The notes under the pieces are model-generated. The model worked only from the letters and a program-made list of their open reading frames with translations. It did not search any database and was not told where the DNA came from. Both the position numbers and the translations under genes were made by a program. Shown in pieces: positions 43,730 to 51,290 of a stretch of 64,000 bases of DNA. Within the stretch, counting starts at the first letter, position 1. Each line of letters begins with the position of its first letter. Source of the DNA: Candidatus Binatia bacterium (GTDB lineage: Bacteria > Desulfobacterota > Binatia > Bin18); contig JAJDTY010000070.1 in NCBI GenBank assembly GCA_022826945.1, positions 1 through 64,000 of the forward strand. Direction: 5' to 3'.

Positions 43730-43765
43730 GATGGTATCTTACACCATCACTTGGATTTATCCAAG
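43730..43765. promoter_or_regulatory. Two adjacent inverted repeats upstream of TumE/TumA
   Basis: GATGGT at 43730-43735 pairs with ACCATC at 43743-43748, and CTTGGAT at 43750-43756 pairs with ATCCAAG at 43759-43765. Both lie within 40 bp of the toxin start codon, where an autoregulatory operator is expected. Binding by TumA is inference. Confidence 0.5.
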
Positions 43766-43829
43766 GCCCATTTTTCGTCTGTAGACAGGTCCGGCCAAGC
43801 CCCCTACATTGGCCTCAAGGAGGGACAGT

Positions 43830-45893
43830 ATGACCTGGCGGTTAGCGGTAGATATTGGTGGAACGTTTACGGACGTTGTCGCGCTCGAAGAGGCCAGCGG
43901 GACGCTGCATTTGGCAAAGGTGCGCAGCACGCCGGACGACCCAGCCCAGGGTTTTGTGAACGGCCTTGAGCATATCACCCAGTACGGGGAGATCGCGGCC
44001 CACGATGTGAACGCGGTCTTTCACGGTACGACCGTTGCCACCAACGCCATACTGGAGCGCAAATACTCAGAGCTTGGCCTGATCATTACTACTGGCTACC
44101 GGGAAGCCCTGGAGTGCGCCCGTCAGACCGTTCCCGGAGAATTTGGTGATATCACCTGGTGGATTAAACCGCCGCGGGTGGTGCCGCTTGAGCGCATCCG
44201 AGAAATCAGCGCTCGGATGGATGTTCGGGGTACAGTCATCCAGGAGTTGGACCAGGACGAAGTAGCGGCCGTTGCGCAGGACTTCAAAGCGCGCGGCATT
44301 CAGGCCGTGGCCGTTTCCTTACTGCACTCCTACCGCAATCCGGAGCACGAGGAGGCAGTCCGCCGCATTATCCATGAGGTGTATCCGGACTGCTTTATTT
44401 CCATCTCGTCCGACATCCTGCGCGAGTACCGCGAGTACGAACGGACCAATACAACCTGCTTGAACACCGCCCTGATGCCCCTCCTGTCCGCGTATCACAC
44501 CCGGATTGAACAGCACTTACGCGAGCGGGACATCAGCGCACCGTTTTACATCATGCGCTCAAGCGGCGGGCTGGCCCAGGCCCAGGAGGTCGCCCGTTTG
44601 CCGATTGCCGCAGCCCTCTCCGGCCCGGCCGCAGGAGTGATTGCCGCCACCCATTTTGGCACGCTGAGCGGCAATCAGGACATTATTACTTTTGATATGG
44701 GTGGTACTTCGGCCGATATTTGTCTGGTCGAAGGCGGCCAGCCGCGCATGCTGACTGAAGGCAAGGTCGATATCTATGACCTCAAAACGCCCATGATCGA
44801 GCTGCATACGGTTGGAGCCGGCGGCGGGTCGATTGCCTGGCTAGCGGGCGGGCGGAGCCTGAAAGTGGGGCCGGACAGCGCGGGAGCGAATCCGGGGCCG
44901 GCCTGCTACGGCCGGGGCGGTAGCCAGCCGACGGTGACGGATGCCAATCTGGTGCTGGGACGTATCACGCCGACCATTGCCGGGGGGAGCGTCTCCCTGA
45001 ATCTCGATCAGGCGACCCAGGTTGTAGCCGAACTTGCCGCGGGCCTTAAGCTCGATACGATCGCTGCGGCAGAAGGCATTCTGCGTATTGCCATTGAAAA
45101 TATTGCCGCCGGCATTCGGACGGTGTCCGTGAAACGTGGACGCGACCCGCGCAGTTATGCCCTGGTTGCGTTCGGCGGAGCAGGACCGCTCCACGCCTGT
45201 TATCTGGCCGACTGGCTCGGTATGCAGCACGTCATTATCCCGCCCAACCCAGGTGTGACTTCGGCGTATGGCTTGCTGCTGACCGATGTCCGCGTTGACC
45301 TGGTCCATACGGATGTCCAGCGTGAGGACCGCCTGGACGTGGACCGTATCGCGACCGAAATTCAGGACCTTGAACGCCGCGTGGACGCCCGTCTGGAAGA
45401 CGAAGGCCTACTCACCCAAGCGACTCGGCTCAATCATTTTGTGGACATGCGCTACGCTGGCCAAGCCTACGAGATCCGGGTTCCAGTCTCAATTGATTCG
45501 GCAACATCAGACATTCAAACCCATCTTCAGCAGGCCATCACCAAGTTCCATGCCAGCCATAAGGACCTCTACGGATATTCCTACGCGGGGAAGGAACTGG
45601 TCGAGCTGGTCAACGTTGGCGTTACCGGGCTGGGACTGCTGAAACGTCCCCATGTGCCGCAAGCGCAACCGGCAGGTAGGAGTCCGGAGCAGGCCCAGAC
45701 AGGTCAGACCGCAGTCTATTTCTCCAAAAGCACATTGGATACGCCGGTGTACGATCGGGCGGCGCTGCAAGCAGGCAACGAGTTGAGCGGCCCGGCCATC
45801 ATTCAGCAGTATGATGCCACCACGGTTGTGGAGCCGGGCTGGAGCGGCCGGGTGGACCAGTGGGGAACGCTGCGGCTTGAGCGAACGCAATAA
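43830..45893 (+). CDS. hyuA: Hydantoinase/oxoprolinase family protein, subunit A (HyuA) 2
   Basis: A 687-residue HyuA with 'MTWRLAVDIGGTFTDVVALE', 'VFHGTTVATNAILERKYSEL', 'DIITFDMGGTSADICLVEGG', 'IELHTVGAGGGSIAWLAGGR', 'GPACYGRGGSQPTVTDANLV' and 'LVAFGGAGPLHACYLADWLG'. GGAGGG precedes the ATG at 43830. The HyuB partner starts 26 bp after its stop, so together they should form the ATP-dependent ring-opening enzyme (hydantoin, N-methylhydantoin, 5-oxoproline or acetophenone-carboxylase-like). Confidence 0.94.
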   Translation: MTWRLAVDIGGTFTDVVALEEASGTLHLAKVRSTPDDPAQGFVNGLEHITQYGEIAAHDVNAVFHGTTVATNAILERKYSELGLIITTGYREALECARQTVPGEFGDITWWIKPPRVVPLERIREISARMDVRGTVIQELDQDEVAAVAQDFKARGIQAVAVSLLHSYRNPEHEEAVRRIIHEVYPDCFISISSDILREYREYERTNTTCLNTALMPLLSAYHTRIEQHLRERDISAPFYIMRSSGGLAQAQEVARLPIAAALSGPAAGVIAATHFGTLSGNQDIITFDMGGTSADICLVEGGQPRMLTEGKVDIYDLKTPMIELHTVGAGGGSIAWLAGGRSLKVGPDSAGANPGPACYGRGGSQPTVTDANLVLGRITPTIAGGSVSLNLDQATQVVAELAAGLKLDTIAAAEGILRIAIENIAAGIRTVSVKRGRDPRSYALVAFGGAGPLHACYLADWLGMQHVIIPPNPGVTSAYGLLLTDVRVDLVHTDVQREDRLDVDRIATEIQDLERRVDARLEDEGLLTQATRLNHFVDMRYAGQAYEIRVPVSIDSATSDIQTHLQQAITKFHASHKDLYGYSYAGKELVELVNVGVTGLGLLKRPHVPQAQPAGRSPEQAQTGQTAVYFSKSTLDTPVYDRAALQAGNELSGPAIIQQYDATTVVEPGWSGRVDQWGTLRLERTQ

Positions 45894-45919
45894 CGAAACG
45901 CATTCTACGGAGTGTCAGC

Positions 45920-47947
45920 ATGGCCGATCACAAGCAGTTTTCGCAGACCTATTATGACAAAGCCAACGAGGCTGTCGCCTTTCAGGACTACGCCCCGTTT
46001 CGGTACGGCCAGGTTGCCCAGGATCCGGACGCAGTCAGTCGTATCGACGCGCTGAGAAAAGATCTGGACCCGATCCTGGTCGATATTGTAGACGGCGGGA
46101 TCGAGGCCGCCATTATGGAAGCCGAAGCCGCAGTTGAGCGGACAGCCCGTTCGACCATTATCCGCGAACAGCACGACTACCGGGCCTCGCTCAACACGCT
46201 CGACTGTCTGTCGGTCTCGCGCGTGTCCTGGGCCGCCACCGCCGACCCGATTCGGATGAAGTTTCCGGCCGAGCGTATTTATGAAGGTGACGTGTTTATC
46301 TATAACGACGTCTATCAGTCGGCCGGAACAATCGGTCATCTGCCGGACTATTGTGTGGTCACTCCTATTTTCTGGGACGAACGGCTGATTGGATTTGCGC
46401 AGATTTTCGGTCATGTCAACGATGTGGGCGGCCGTATGGCGGGCTCCTGGCCGAGTACCTCGACCAGTATTTTTGAGGAGGGCACCATCTGTCCGCCGGT
46501 CAAGCTGTACGAAAAAGGTCAGCTCAACGAGGGACTGTACGATGTCCTGTTGCGGAACAGCCGTTTCCCCGAGGATCTGCGAGGCGACATAGACGCTTTT
46601 GTTGGCGCGAATGAGGTCATCCGCCGTCGGGTAACGGAGTTATGCGATCGCTTTGGCGGCAATGAGGTGGAGGCCGCATTTTATGAAATTCTTGATCGTT
46701 GCGCTGAGGTGGTGCGCGAGAAGGGCCTGCCCCTCTTTCCTGATGGGGAGTTCATCGGGGAGGATTTTATTGAGAACGATGGTTTGACCCTGGAAAAGCC
46801 GGTCAAGCTCCAGATCACCATGCGGAAGTATCCGGACAAGATGGTGCTGGATTTCGCGGGTACCAGTCCTCAGGCCAGGGGGCCGATCAACTGGCCGGTC
46901 GATGGCCGTCATTACTCCAAATGGCTCGGCGCGTTCTTCAAGGCGCAGATTCCCGGTATCATCATTAACGAAGGCGTGACCCAGGTCTTTCGCTGTCGTA
47001 TTCCACAGGGGACTATTCTGAGCCCGAAGTTTCCGGCTCCGGTGGTGAGCCGCATGACCTGTATGCTGCGCATGATCAGCGCCTATACCGTCGCCATGGC
47101 CAAAGCCTTTAACGGCGAGGTGGTGGCCGACATGCAGAACATTCAAATCTACGGCCTGTACGGACAGGACTTTGAGGGAAAATTATTCCTGATGCGTGAA
47201 ATTTTTGGGGCGGGTTCGGGCGCGCGGCCGTACGCGGACGGCACCGACGCCGTGGATCTAGTCCCCTACTCCAAAAATCTGCCGGCGGAATTCATTGAAC
47301 AGCGCTTCCCGGTTGAAGTCTTGCGCGTTGGTCTGGCGACTGATTCGGGCGGAGCCGGGAAATATCGTGGCGGCCTGGGCTATGAGAAAGAGATACGGAC
47401 CCTGGTTGATGGGTATTATCTGACGGTTACGGAGCGAACCGCCTTTGCCTGCACGGGCATCAAGGGCGGCAAATGGGGCACGCCGAGTTCGTCCATCAAG
47501 AACCCCGGCACCCCGGAGGAAGAGGCCGTCTACTTCAGCCGGGATGCTATTCCAGTTAAAGCTGGAGACATTATTCGCCTCACTACCCCAGGTGGCGGAG
47601 GCTGGGGCGACCCCCTGGAACGCGACATCGACGCCGTTCGTATGGATGTGGTGCGCAAGCTCGTCTCACCCGAGCGGGCCGAGCGGGATTATGGAGTCGC
47701 CCTAGACCCGGTCACGCACGAGGTCGATCAATCGGCCACGGCCCAACTCCGCAAACGGCTGGCCGAAGCACGCGGCCCGGTCAAACTGATTGATCGCGGA
47801 CCGTATGCCGAGACGTTAATCAAAAAGGGATTGCTGGACGTATCCGACCCGGAGCTTGAGTGTCTCGACTGCGCCGACGATGCGGTGTTGGATCACTATT
47901 GGAAGGATTTGTATAAGTACACGCCCCGGACGATGGGGGGGGCGTAA
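45920..47947 (+). CDS. hyuB: Hydantoinase/oxoprolinase family protein, subunit B (HyuB)
   Basis: A 675-residue HyuB. Family marks are 'RASLNTLDCLSVSRVSWAAT', 'YEGDVFIYNDVYQSAGTIGH' then 'LPDYCVVTPIFWDERLIGFA', 'QIFGHVNDVGGRMAGSWPST', 'LDFAGTSPQARGPINWPVDG' and 'IIRLTTPGGGGWGDPLERDI'. The N-D ... H ... H-x-N-D set provides the metal site of the subunit. It has an N-terminal extension of about 30 residues and a C-terminal extension of about 90 beyond the TPGGGGWG block, longer than the simplest HyuB. Operon with HyuA 2. Confidence 0.94.
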   Translation: MADHKQFSQTYYDKANEAVAFQDYAPFRYGQVAQDPDAVSRIDALRKDLDPILVDIVDGGIEAAIMEAEAAVERTARSTIIREQHDYRASLNTLDCLSVSRVSWAATADPIRMKFPAERIYEGDVFIYNDVYQSAGTIGHLPDYCVVTPIFWDERLIGFAQIFGHVNDVGGRMAGSWPSTSTSIFEEGTICPPVKLYEKGQLNEGLYDVLLRNSRFPEDLRGDIDAFVGANEVIRRRVTELCDRFGGNEVEAAFYEILDRCAEVVREKGLPLFPDGEFIGEDFIENDGLTLEKPVKLQITMRKYPDKMVLDFAGTSPQARGPINWPVDGRHYSKWLGAFFKAQIPGIIINEGVTQVFRCRIPQGTILSPKFPAPVVSRMTCMLRMISAYTVAMAKAFNGEVVADMQNIQIYGLYGQDFEGKLFLMREIFGAGSGARPYADGTDAVDLVPYSKNLPAEFIEQRFPVEVLRVGLATDSGGAGKYRGGLGYEKEIRTLVDGYYLTVTERTAFACTGIKGGKWGTPSSSIKNPGTPEEEAVYFSRDAIPVKAGDIIRLTTPGGGGWGDPLERDIDAVRMDVVRKLVSPERAERDYGVALDPVTHEVDQSATAQLRKRLAEARGPVKLIDRGPYAETLIKKGLLDVSDPELECLDCADDAVLDHYWKDLYKYTPRTMGGA

Positions 47948-47961
47948 GATGTCCTTCACGA

Positions 47962-48309
47962 TTACGAGAATTCGTTAACATCTATCCCTGCGCTCTCCAC
48001 AAGCCCTGGCTCGATTTTTTTCAATTCGTCCTTTAGCCGCTGCTCTGCGTGCCAGACATCATAGTTCTGCTGCATCCGAAGCCAGAGCCCAGGGCCGTTG
48101 CCGGCAAGTTTACCAAGCCGGAGTGCCATCTCAGTCGAGACCGGGTGGGTACAGGCGAGTACCCGGTGGAGTTGCTGACGCGAAACTCTGAGGCGACGGG
48201 CCGCTTCGCTAATGGAAAAGCCCAAAGCTGGTAAAACGTCCTCACGCACCACTTCACCAGGATGGATAGGAGGACGTTTCAGCGGACGCTTGATGGTATA
48301 CTCTGCCAT
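47962..48309 (-). CDS. higA: HigA-family antitoxin
   Basis: A 115-residue HTH protein: 'RPPIHPGEVVREDVLPALGF', 'SISEAARRLRVSRQQLHRVL' and 'EMALRLGKLAGNGPGLWLRM' then 'QQNYDVWHAEQRL', the standard HigA pattern. It binds the operator upstream of higB and neutralises HigB. It starts 9 bp after the toxin stop. Intact. Confidence 0.93.
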   Translation of the reverse strand: MAEYTIKRPLKRPPIHPGEVVREDVLPALGFSISEAARRLRVSRQQLHRVLACTHPVSTEMALRLGKLAGNGPGLWLRMQQNYDVWHAEQRLKDELKKIEPGLVESAGIDVNEFS

Positions 48310-48318
48310 GCTGCTACC

Positions 48319-48609
48319 TCAGTGGTATTGTTCGAGATTGACCCTTACCGCTTCTCCGTCTTCCCATTCGAAGGTTATGCACCACGGGCCATTGACATGA
48401 ATGCTGTAGCGTTTGGGGAGCCCATGAAGCTCATGAAAGTTAAATCCCGGAATGTTTAAGTCTCTCAGTGTTTCAGCCTGATCCAGAGTCTCTAGGCGAC
48501 GCAAGCAACGGGCGTGCAAATTCGGAGACACTCTTCGCCTCCGCCCTCGTTCAAATAGTTCGGCAAGTCCTTTGTGCTGGAAGCTTTTGACCGCGCCGAA
48601 CTGTAACAT
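48319..48609 (-). CDS. higB: HigB-family mRNA-interferase toxin
   Basis: A 96-residue RelE/HigB-fold protein: 'AVKSFQHKGLAELFERGRRR', 'LHARCLRRLETLDQAETLRD' then 'LNIPGFNFHELHGLPKRYSI' and 'NGPWCITFEWEDGEAVRVNL', the classic Graves-disease-like (plasmid killer) pattern with the conserved late W-R/C-I-x-F-x-W. HigB cleaves translated mRNA at the ribosome. The ATG at 48609 lies inside an inverted repeat and has no Shine-Dalgarno sequence, so the mRNA may be leaderless. Confidence 0.92.
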   Translation of the reverse strand: MLQFGAVKSFQHKGLAELFERGRRRRVSPNLHARCLRRLETLDQAETLRDLNIPGFNFHELHGLPKRYSIHVNGPWCITFEWEDGEAVRVNLEQYH

Positions 48610-48620
48610 AAAATGTTACA
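48602..48620. promoter_or_regulatory. HigA operator overlapping the higB start codon
   Basis: TGTAACAT-AAA-ATGTTACA is a perfect 8-bp inverted repeat with a 3-bp spacer. On the minus strand it contains TAACAT, which could serve as a -10 element, and the higB ATG itself. Repression by HigA is the known logic of such operons; the site assignment is inferred. Confidence 0.7.
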
Positions 48621-48756
48621 ATTTCAACAATCAGGGAGGAGGATGTTTATTAGCCGCAGGGCGGATTAACGGTGTGTAATCTGACATCTTCCGAATGCCC
48701 ACCGGATTCGATATCTTCTACGCGGCAAAAGGGAATAGCGCAGGGAGGAGAAAACT

Positions 48757-49686
48757 GTGACGAAACAGAAGGACGTATTTCTGTGCCATGCCAGCGAAGA
48801 CAAGAAGGCGGTGGTATCTCCCCTCGTGAGAGCCTTTGATCAAGCGGGTATCACATATTGGTACGATGAAGCCGAAATTATGTGGGGCGACAGCATAACG
48901 GAAAAAGTAAATCAAGGACTCCGGATATCACGGTACGTCATTGTTATCCTGAGTTCGTCCTTTGTCTCGAAGAACTGGCCTGAACGGGAACTGAACGCGG
49001 TGCTTAATCGTGAAGCCTCTTCGGGGGAAGTCCGAGTCTTACCGCTCATCGTTGGGAATCAACAGGAAAGGAGCGAGATTCTTTCGGCATATCCACTCAT
49101 CAATGACAAACGCTTTCAGGAATGGAGTGGAAAGCCCGATCCTGTGATTCAGGAATTGGAAACTAGGCTAGGGAGAGGTGGCTCCGCAATCCAAGCACAA
49201 CAGAGTACTCGAACGTCACCGCGGTTCAATATTCCCATGCCTGATACCAGAAAGGCTTTTACCCAACGCGAAAAAGATAGCTATTTGCGAGGGGCTTTTG
49301 ATATCATCAGGGATTATTTCAAAACAGGTACAGAGCAACTCAATCAGTCCGATTCAGGAATCGAAGCGGATTGTGAAGAGATTCAACGTTACAAATTCGT
49401 TTGCTCGTTCTATACCCAGGGCAACATAGCCAATCGCTGTAAAATCTGGTTGGGCGGCTTCACATCGTCTAACCAGATCGCCTATTGGGAAGGCCAAAGT
49501 CTCAACTATCACGAGGATAACTCCATGAATGATTGGCTTGAAGTTGTTGAGGCGCGCAATGCTCTTGCCCTCAAGGCTTCTGGAACGTCGTATTTCATCT
49601 CAGAAGAGGGAGAGGAAGAAATGTCCCCTGAGAAAGCAGCCGAATACTTCTGGCGAAGAGCGATTAGCCGTTTAGACCAATACTAG
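48757..49686 (+). CDS. TIR-domain protein, putative NADase/defence effector
   Basis: A 309-residue protein with an N-terminal TIR domain (residues about 5-150): 'KDVFLCHASEDKKAVVSPLV', 'AGITYWYDEAEIMWGDSITE', 'SRYVIVILSSSFVSKNWPER' and the catalytic-type Glu78 in 'WPERELNAVL'. A linker follows, then a C-terminal domain (about 165-309) starting 'FTQREKDSYLRGAFDIIRDY', mixed alpha/beta, which resembles domains seen after other bacterial TIRs but which I cannot name. Bacterial TIRs split NAD+ or make cyclic ADP-ribose signals in antiphage defence. GTG start with GGGAGGAG. Its end overlaps the DUF2442 gene on the other strand by 23 bp. Confidence 0.88.
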   Translation: MTKQKDVFLCHASEDKKAVVSPLVRAFDQAGITYWYDEAEIMWGDSITEKVNQGLRISRYVIVILSSSFVSKNWPERELNAVLNREASSGEVRVLPLIVGNQQERSEILSAYPLINDKRFQEWSGKPDPVIQELETRLGRGGSAIQAQQSTRTSPRFNIPMPDTRKAFTQREKDSYLRGAFDIIRDYFKTGTEQLNQSDSGIEADCEEIQRYKFVCSFYTQGNIANRCKIWLGGFTSSNQIAYWEGQSLNYHEDNSMNDWLEVVEARNALALKASGTSYFISEEGEEEMSPEKAAEYFWRRAISRLDQY

Positions 49687-50002
49687 AAGGCCAGCCTTGC
49701 AGACAGCCCGTAGGCAGGGAGAATAGGGATTCTAAGGACATTCCTACCCTGGATACAGCAGCGACCTTTTCTCTGCGTGCGTCCAGATAAAGCGTATCCG
49801 GGCAGATATTCTGGTCATGCGGCCATGACACCGTACCGTCCACAACTGTGACTTGCTGAAAGTAACCTTCCTCCCTGAGTTCTTGGAAGACACCAAAGCC
49901 AAGCAACGGAGAGCAATCATAAATCCCGTGCTCTCTATTGGTGAAGGTCAACAATAATTTGTAATCGTCTGTGGGGGTTACTGTTTTGACTCGTGGGTTC
50001 AT
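49664..50002 (-). CDS. DUF2442-domain protein
   Basis: A 112-residue protein: 'RVKTVTPTDDYKLLLTFTNR', 'YDCSPLLGFGVFQELREEGY' and 'TVSWPHDQNICPDTLYLDAR', matching the DUF2442 fold (family 'V-x-W-P-x-x-x-D-I-x-P-D-x-L-Y'). DUF2442 genes often sit beside DUF4160 genes as TA-like pairs; no DUF4160 gene is visible here, so this one is solitary. The C-terminus extends about 30 residues beyond the domain and overlaps the TIR gene antisense. Confidence 0.82.
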   Translation of the reverse strand: MNPRVKTVTPTDDYKLLLTFTNREHGIYDCSPLLGFGVFQELREEGYFQQVTVVDGTVSWPHDQNICPDTLYLDARREKVAAVSRVGMSLESLFSLPTGCLQGWPSSIGLNG

Positions 50003-50029
50003 AGCTTAATCAGTAGGTAAGGCAGCTTA

Positions 50030-50596
50030 TCACTTGTTTCGATAGGTCTCTTTGAACTTCCTGCCGTTGACCTTGCCTTTGTGTCTGACCGTACCACCGG
50101 GGAACACTTCGACGGTCCCCTTATGGCGGTTGCCGAGGCTGTCTTTGTATTTGTAGGTGTGACGACTGTAATCGCCGACACTGTAGCTCTTGCTCTGTGA
50201 TTTATACGTATAATCCGGTGATAAGGGACTCGGGCGCGAACTGCGATATTTGCCCTTGGTTATGGTCGTCCCGCTGGGCAGGGCCTGAGTCTTGCTCTTG
50301 TGGCGGTTACCGAGGCTGTCTTTGTATTTGTAGGTATGACGGCTGTAATCGCCCACGCTGTAGCTCTTGCTCTGCGATTTGTACGTGTAGTTCGGCAACG
50401 AGGGGCTTGTATACGACGGACTACGATAGGAACTGGAATACGGACTCGTATACGATGGGCTGCTGCGGGGACTGAAATACGGCCGGCTGGGTGGGTCAGC
50501 CAGCACTGACTCGGGAACGATTGGAACGAGCGCGAATGCAGCGACAAGCAATATTCGCGTCACGACCTTTATGCTGTCCGGTATGGTGTTTATCAT
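50030..50596 (-). CDS. Secreted Ser/Tyr-rich protein with two near-identical repeats
   Basis: A 188-residue protein with a Sec signal peptide (residues 9-33, ending 'ESVLADPP'). A Ser/Tyr/Pro-rich spacer follows, then two 31-residue repeats at residues 70-100 and 129-159, each reading 'YTYKSQSKSYSVGDYSRHTY' and 'KYKDSLGNRHK'. Each repeat is followed by a short Gly/Lys-rich strand. The repeats are almost identical in DNA as well (50297-50389 and 50120-50212). The pattern suggests a small beta-rich surface or envelope protein. I recognise no family. Confidence 0.7.
   Translation of the reverse strand: MINTIPDSIKVVTRILLVAAFALVPIVPESVLADPPSRPYFSPRSSPSYTSPYSSSYRSPSYTSPSLPNYTYKSQSKSYSVGDYSRHTYKYKDSLGNRHKSKTQALPSGTTITKGKYRSSRPSPLSPDYTYKSQSKSYSVGDYSRHTYKYKDSLGNRHKGTVEVFPGGTVRHKGKVNGRKFKETYRNK
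50120..50389 (-). repeat. In-frame 93-bp direct repeat inside the secreted protein gene
   Basis: Segments 50120-50212 and 50297-50389 encode the same 31 residues with only a few synonymous differences and lie 84 bp apart. This is a recent intragenic duplication, not a CRISPR array: there are just two copies and both are in frame. Confidence 0.8.
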
Positions 50597-51283
50597 TTAA
50601 TAATCTACTGCAAGGTTACGTAACCGCTCAGCGAACTGGGGATACGTCAGATGACCAGTGTCTATTTTGATGTTTGTCACGCCCTGGATTTTAACTGCGT
50701 TAATACCGGCTGCGTTCTGTCCACCATCCTGTAGGACCGCATATAAGCCTTGGAGAACATGGTCAGTATCGGAATACACGTTGATAATGCGGGCGGGTTT
50801 CGTAGTTCGTAGGCTAAGCGGGATCATATCGAAGGCTGGGCTAGGAACGGCTGCACCCGCAAAAACGATGCGCTGCAACGTCTGTGTACTCTCTCTCATT
50901 GTGTGAAGCGCAAGGAGCGTAACCCGAGCCCCAAGGCTGAACGCAACGACTGCAAAAGGCTCTTTTGTTTTAGCGAGAGCACCGAGCTTTGCACGGAGGG
51001 TGAGGTGAGCCGAGGTGATATTTGCTAACGCGCTATCCCAGTGCGTATTCACTCTCTGGGACATTGTATGAATGACGCGAGCGGCCGCCCTGAGGGGATT
51101 CACCTCCGAAAGAGCCTCAGCCAATACATCCCCTCCCGTTTGAAGCGTCATTGACCTGAGATCCCCTGATTTCCACCGGAATGGGATAACCGAGTGCCTG
51201 GACGTTCTGAAACTCTCACGCAGAGCATCTTCCATACGCCCTCCGTTTTCTCCGCCAAATCCGTGGACAAAAAGGATTTTCAT
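50597..51283 (-). CDS. Alpha/beta hydrolase, DUF726-like
   Basis: A 228-residue hydrolase beginning 'MKILFVHGFGGENGGRMEDA'. The nucleophile elbow is 'FAVVAFSLGARVTLLALHTM' (F-S-L-G-A-R instead of G-x-S-x-G), the pattern of DUF726/TMCO4-like hydrolases. Candidate acid and base are in 'VYSDTDHVL' and 'DTGHLTYPQ'. The stop directly abuts the start of the repeat-protein gene (0-bp gap). The stop of the YaaW-like gene lies 7 bp upstream of its ATG. The three genes form one minus-strand unit. Confidence 0.75.
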   Translation of the reverse strand: MKILFVHGFGGENGGRMEDALRESFRTSRHSVIPFRWKSGDLRSMTLQTGGDVLAEALSEVNPLRAAARVIHTMSQRVNTHWDSALANITSAHLTLRAKLGALAKTKEPFAVVAFSLGARVTLLALHTMRESTQTLQRIVFAGAAVPSPAFDMIPLSLRTTKPARIINVYSDTDHVLQGLYAVLQDGGQNAAGINAVKIQGVTNIKIDTGHLTYPQFAERLRNLAVDY

Positions 51284-51290
51284 ATCACGC

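Noticed and set aside
48610-48756. Short 8-codon frame after GGAGGAGG between higB and the TIR gene as a leader peptide
   Set aside because: Too short to judge, ends long before the TIR start, and shows no attenuator-like structure.
50120-50389. Two 93-bp repeats as a possible CRISPR or mobile element
   Set aside because: Only two copies, both in frame within one protein gene, with no spacer-repeat periodicity and no cas genes.
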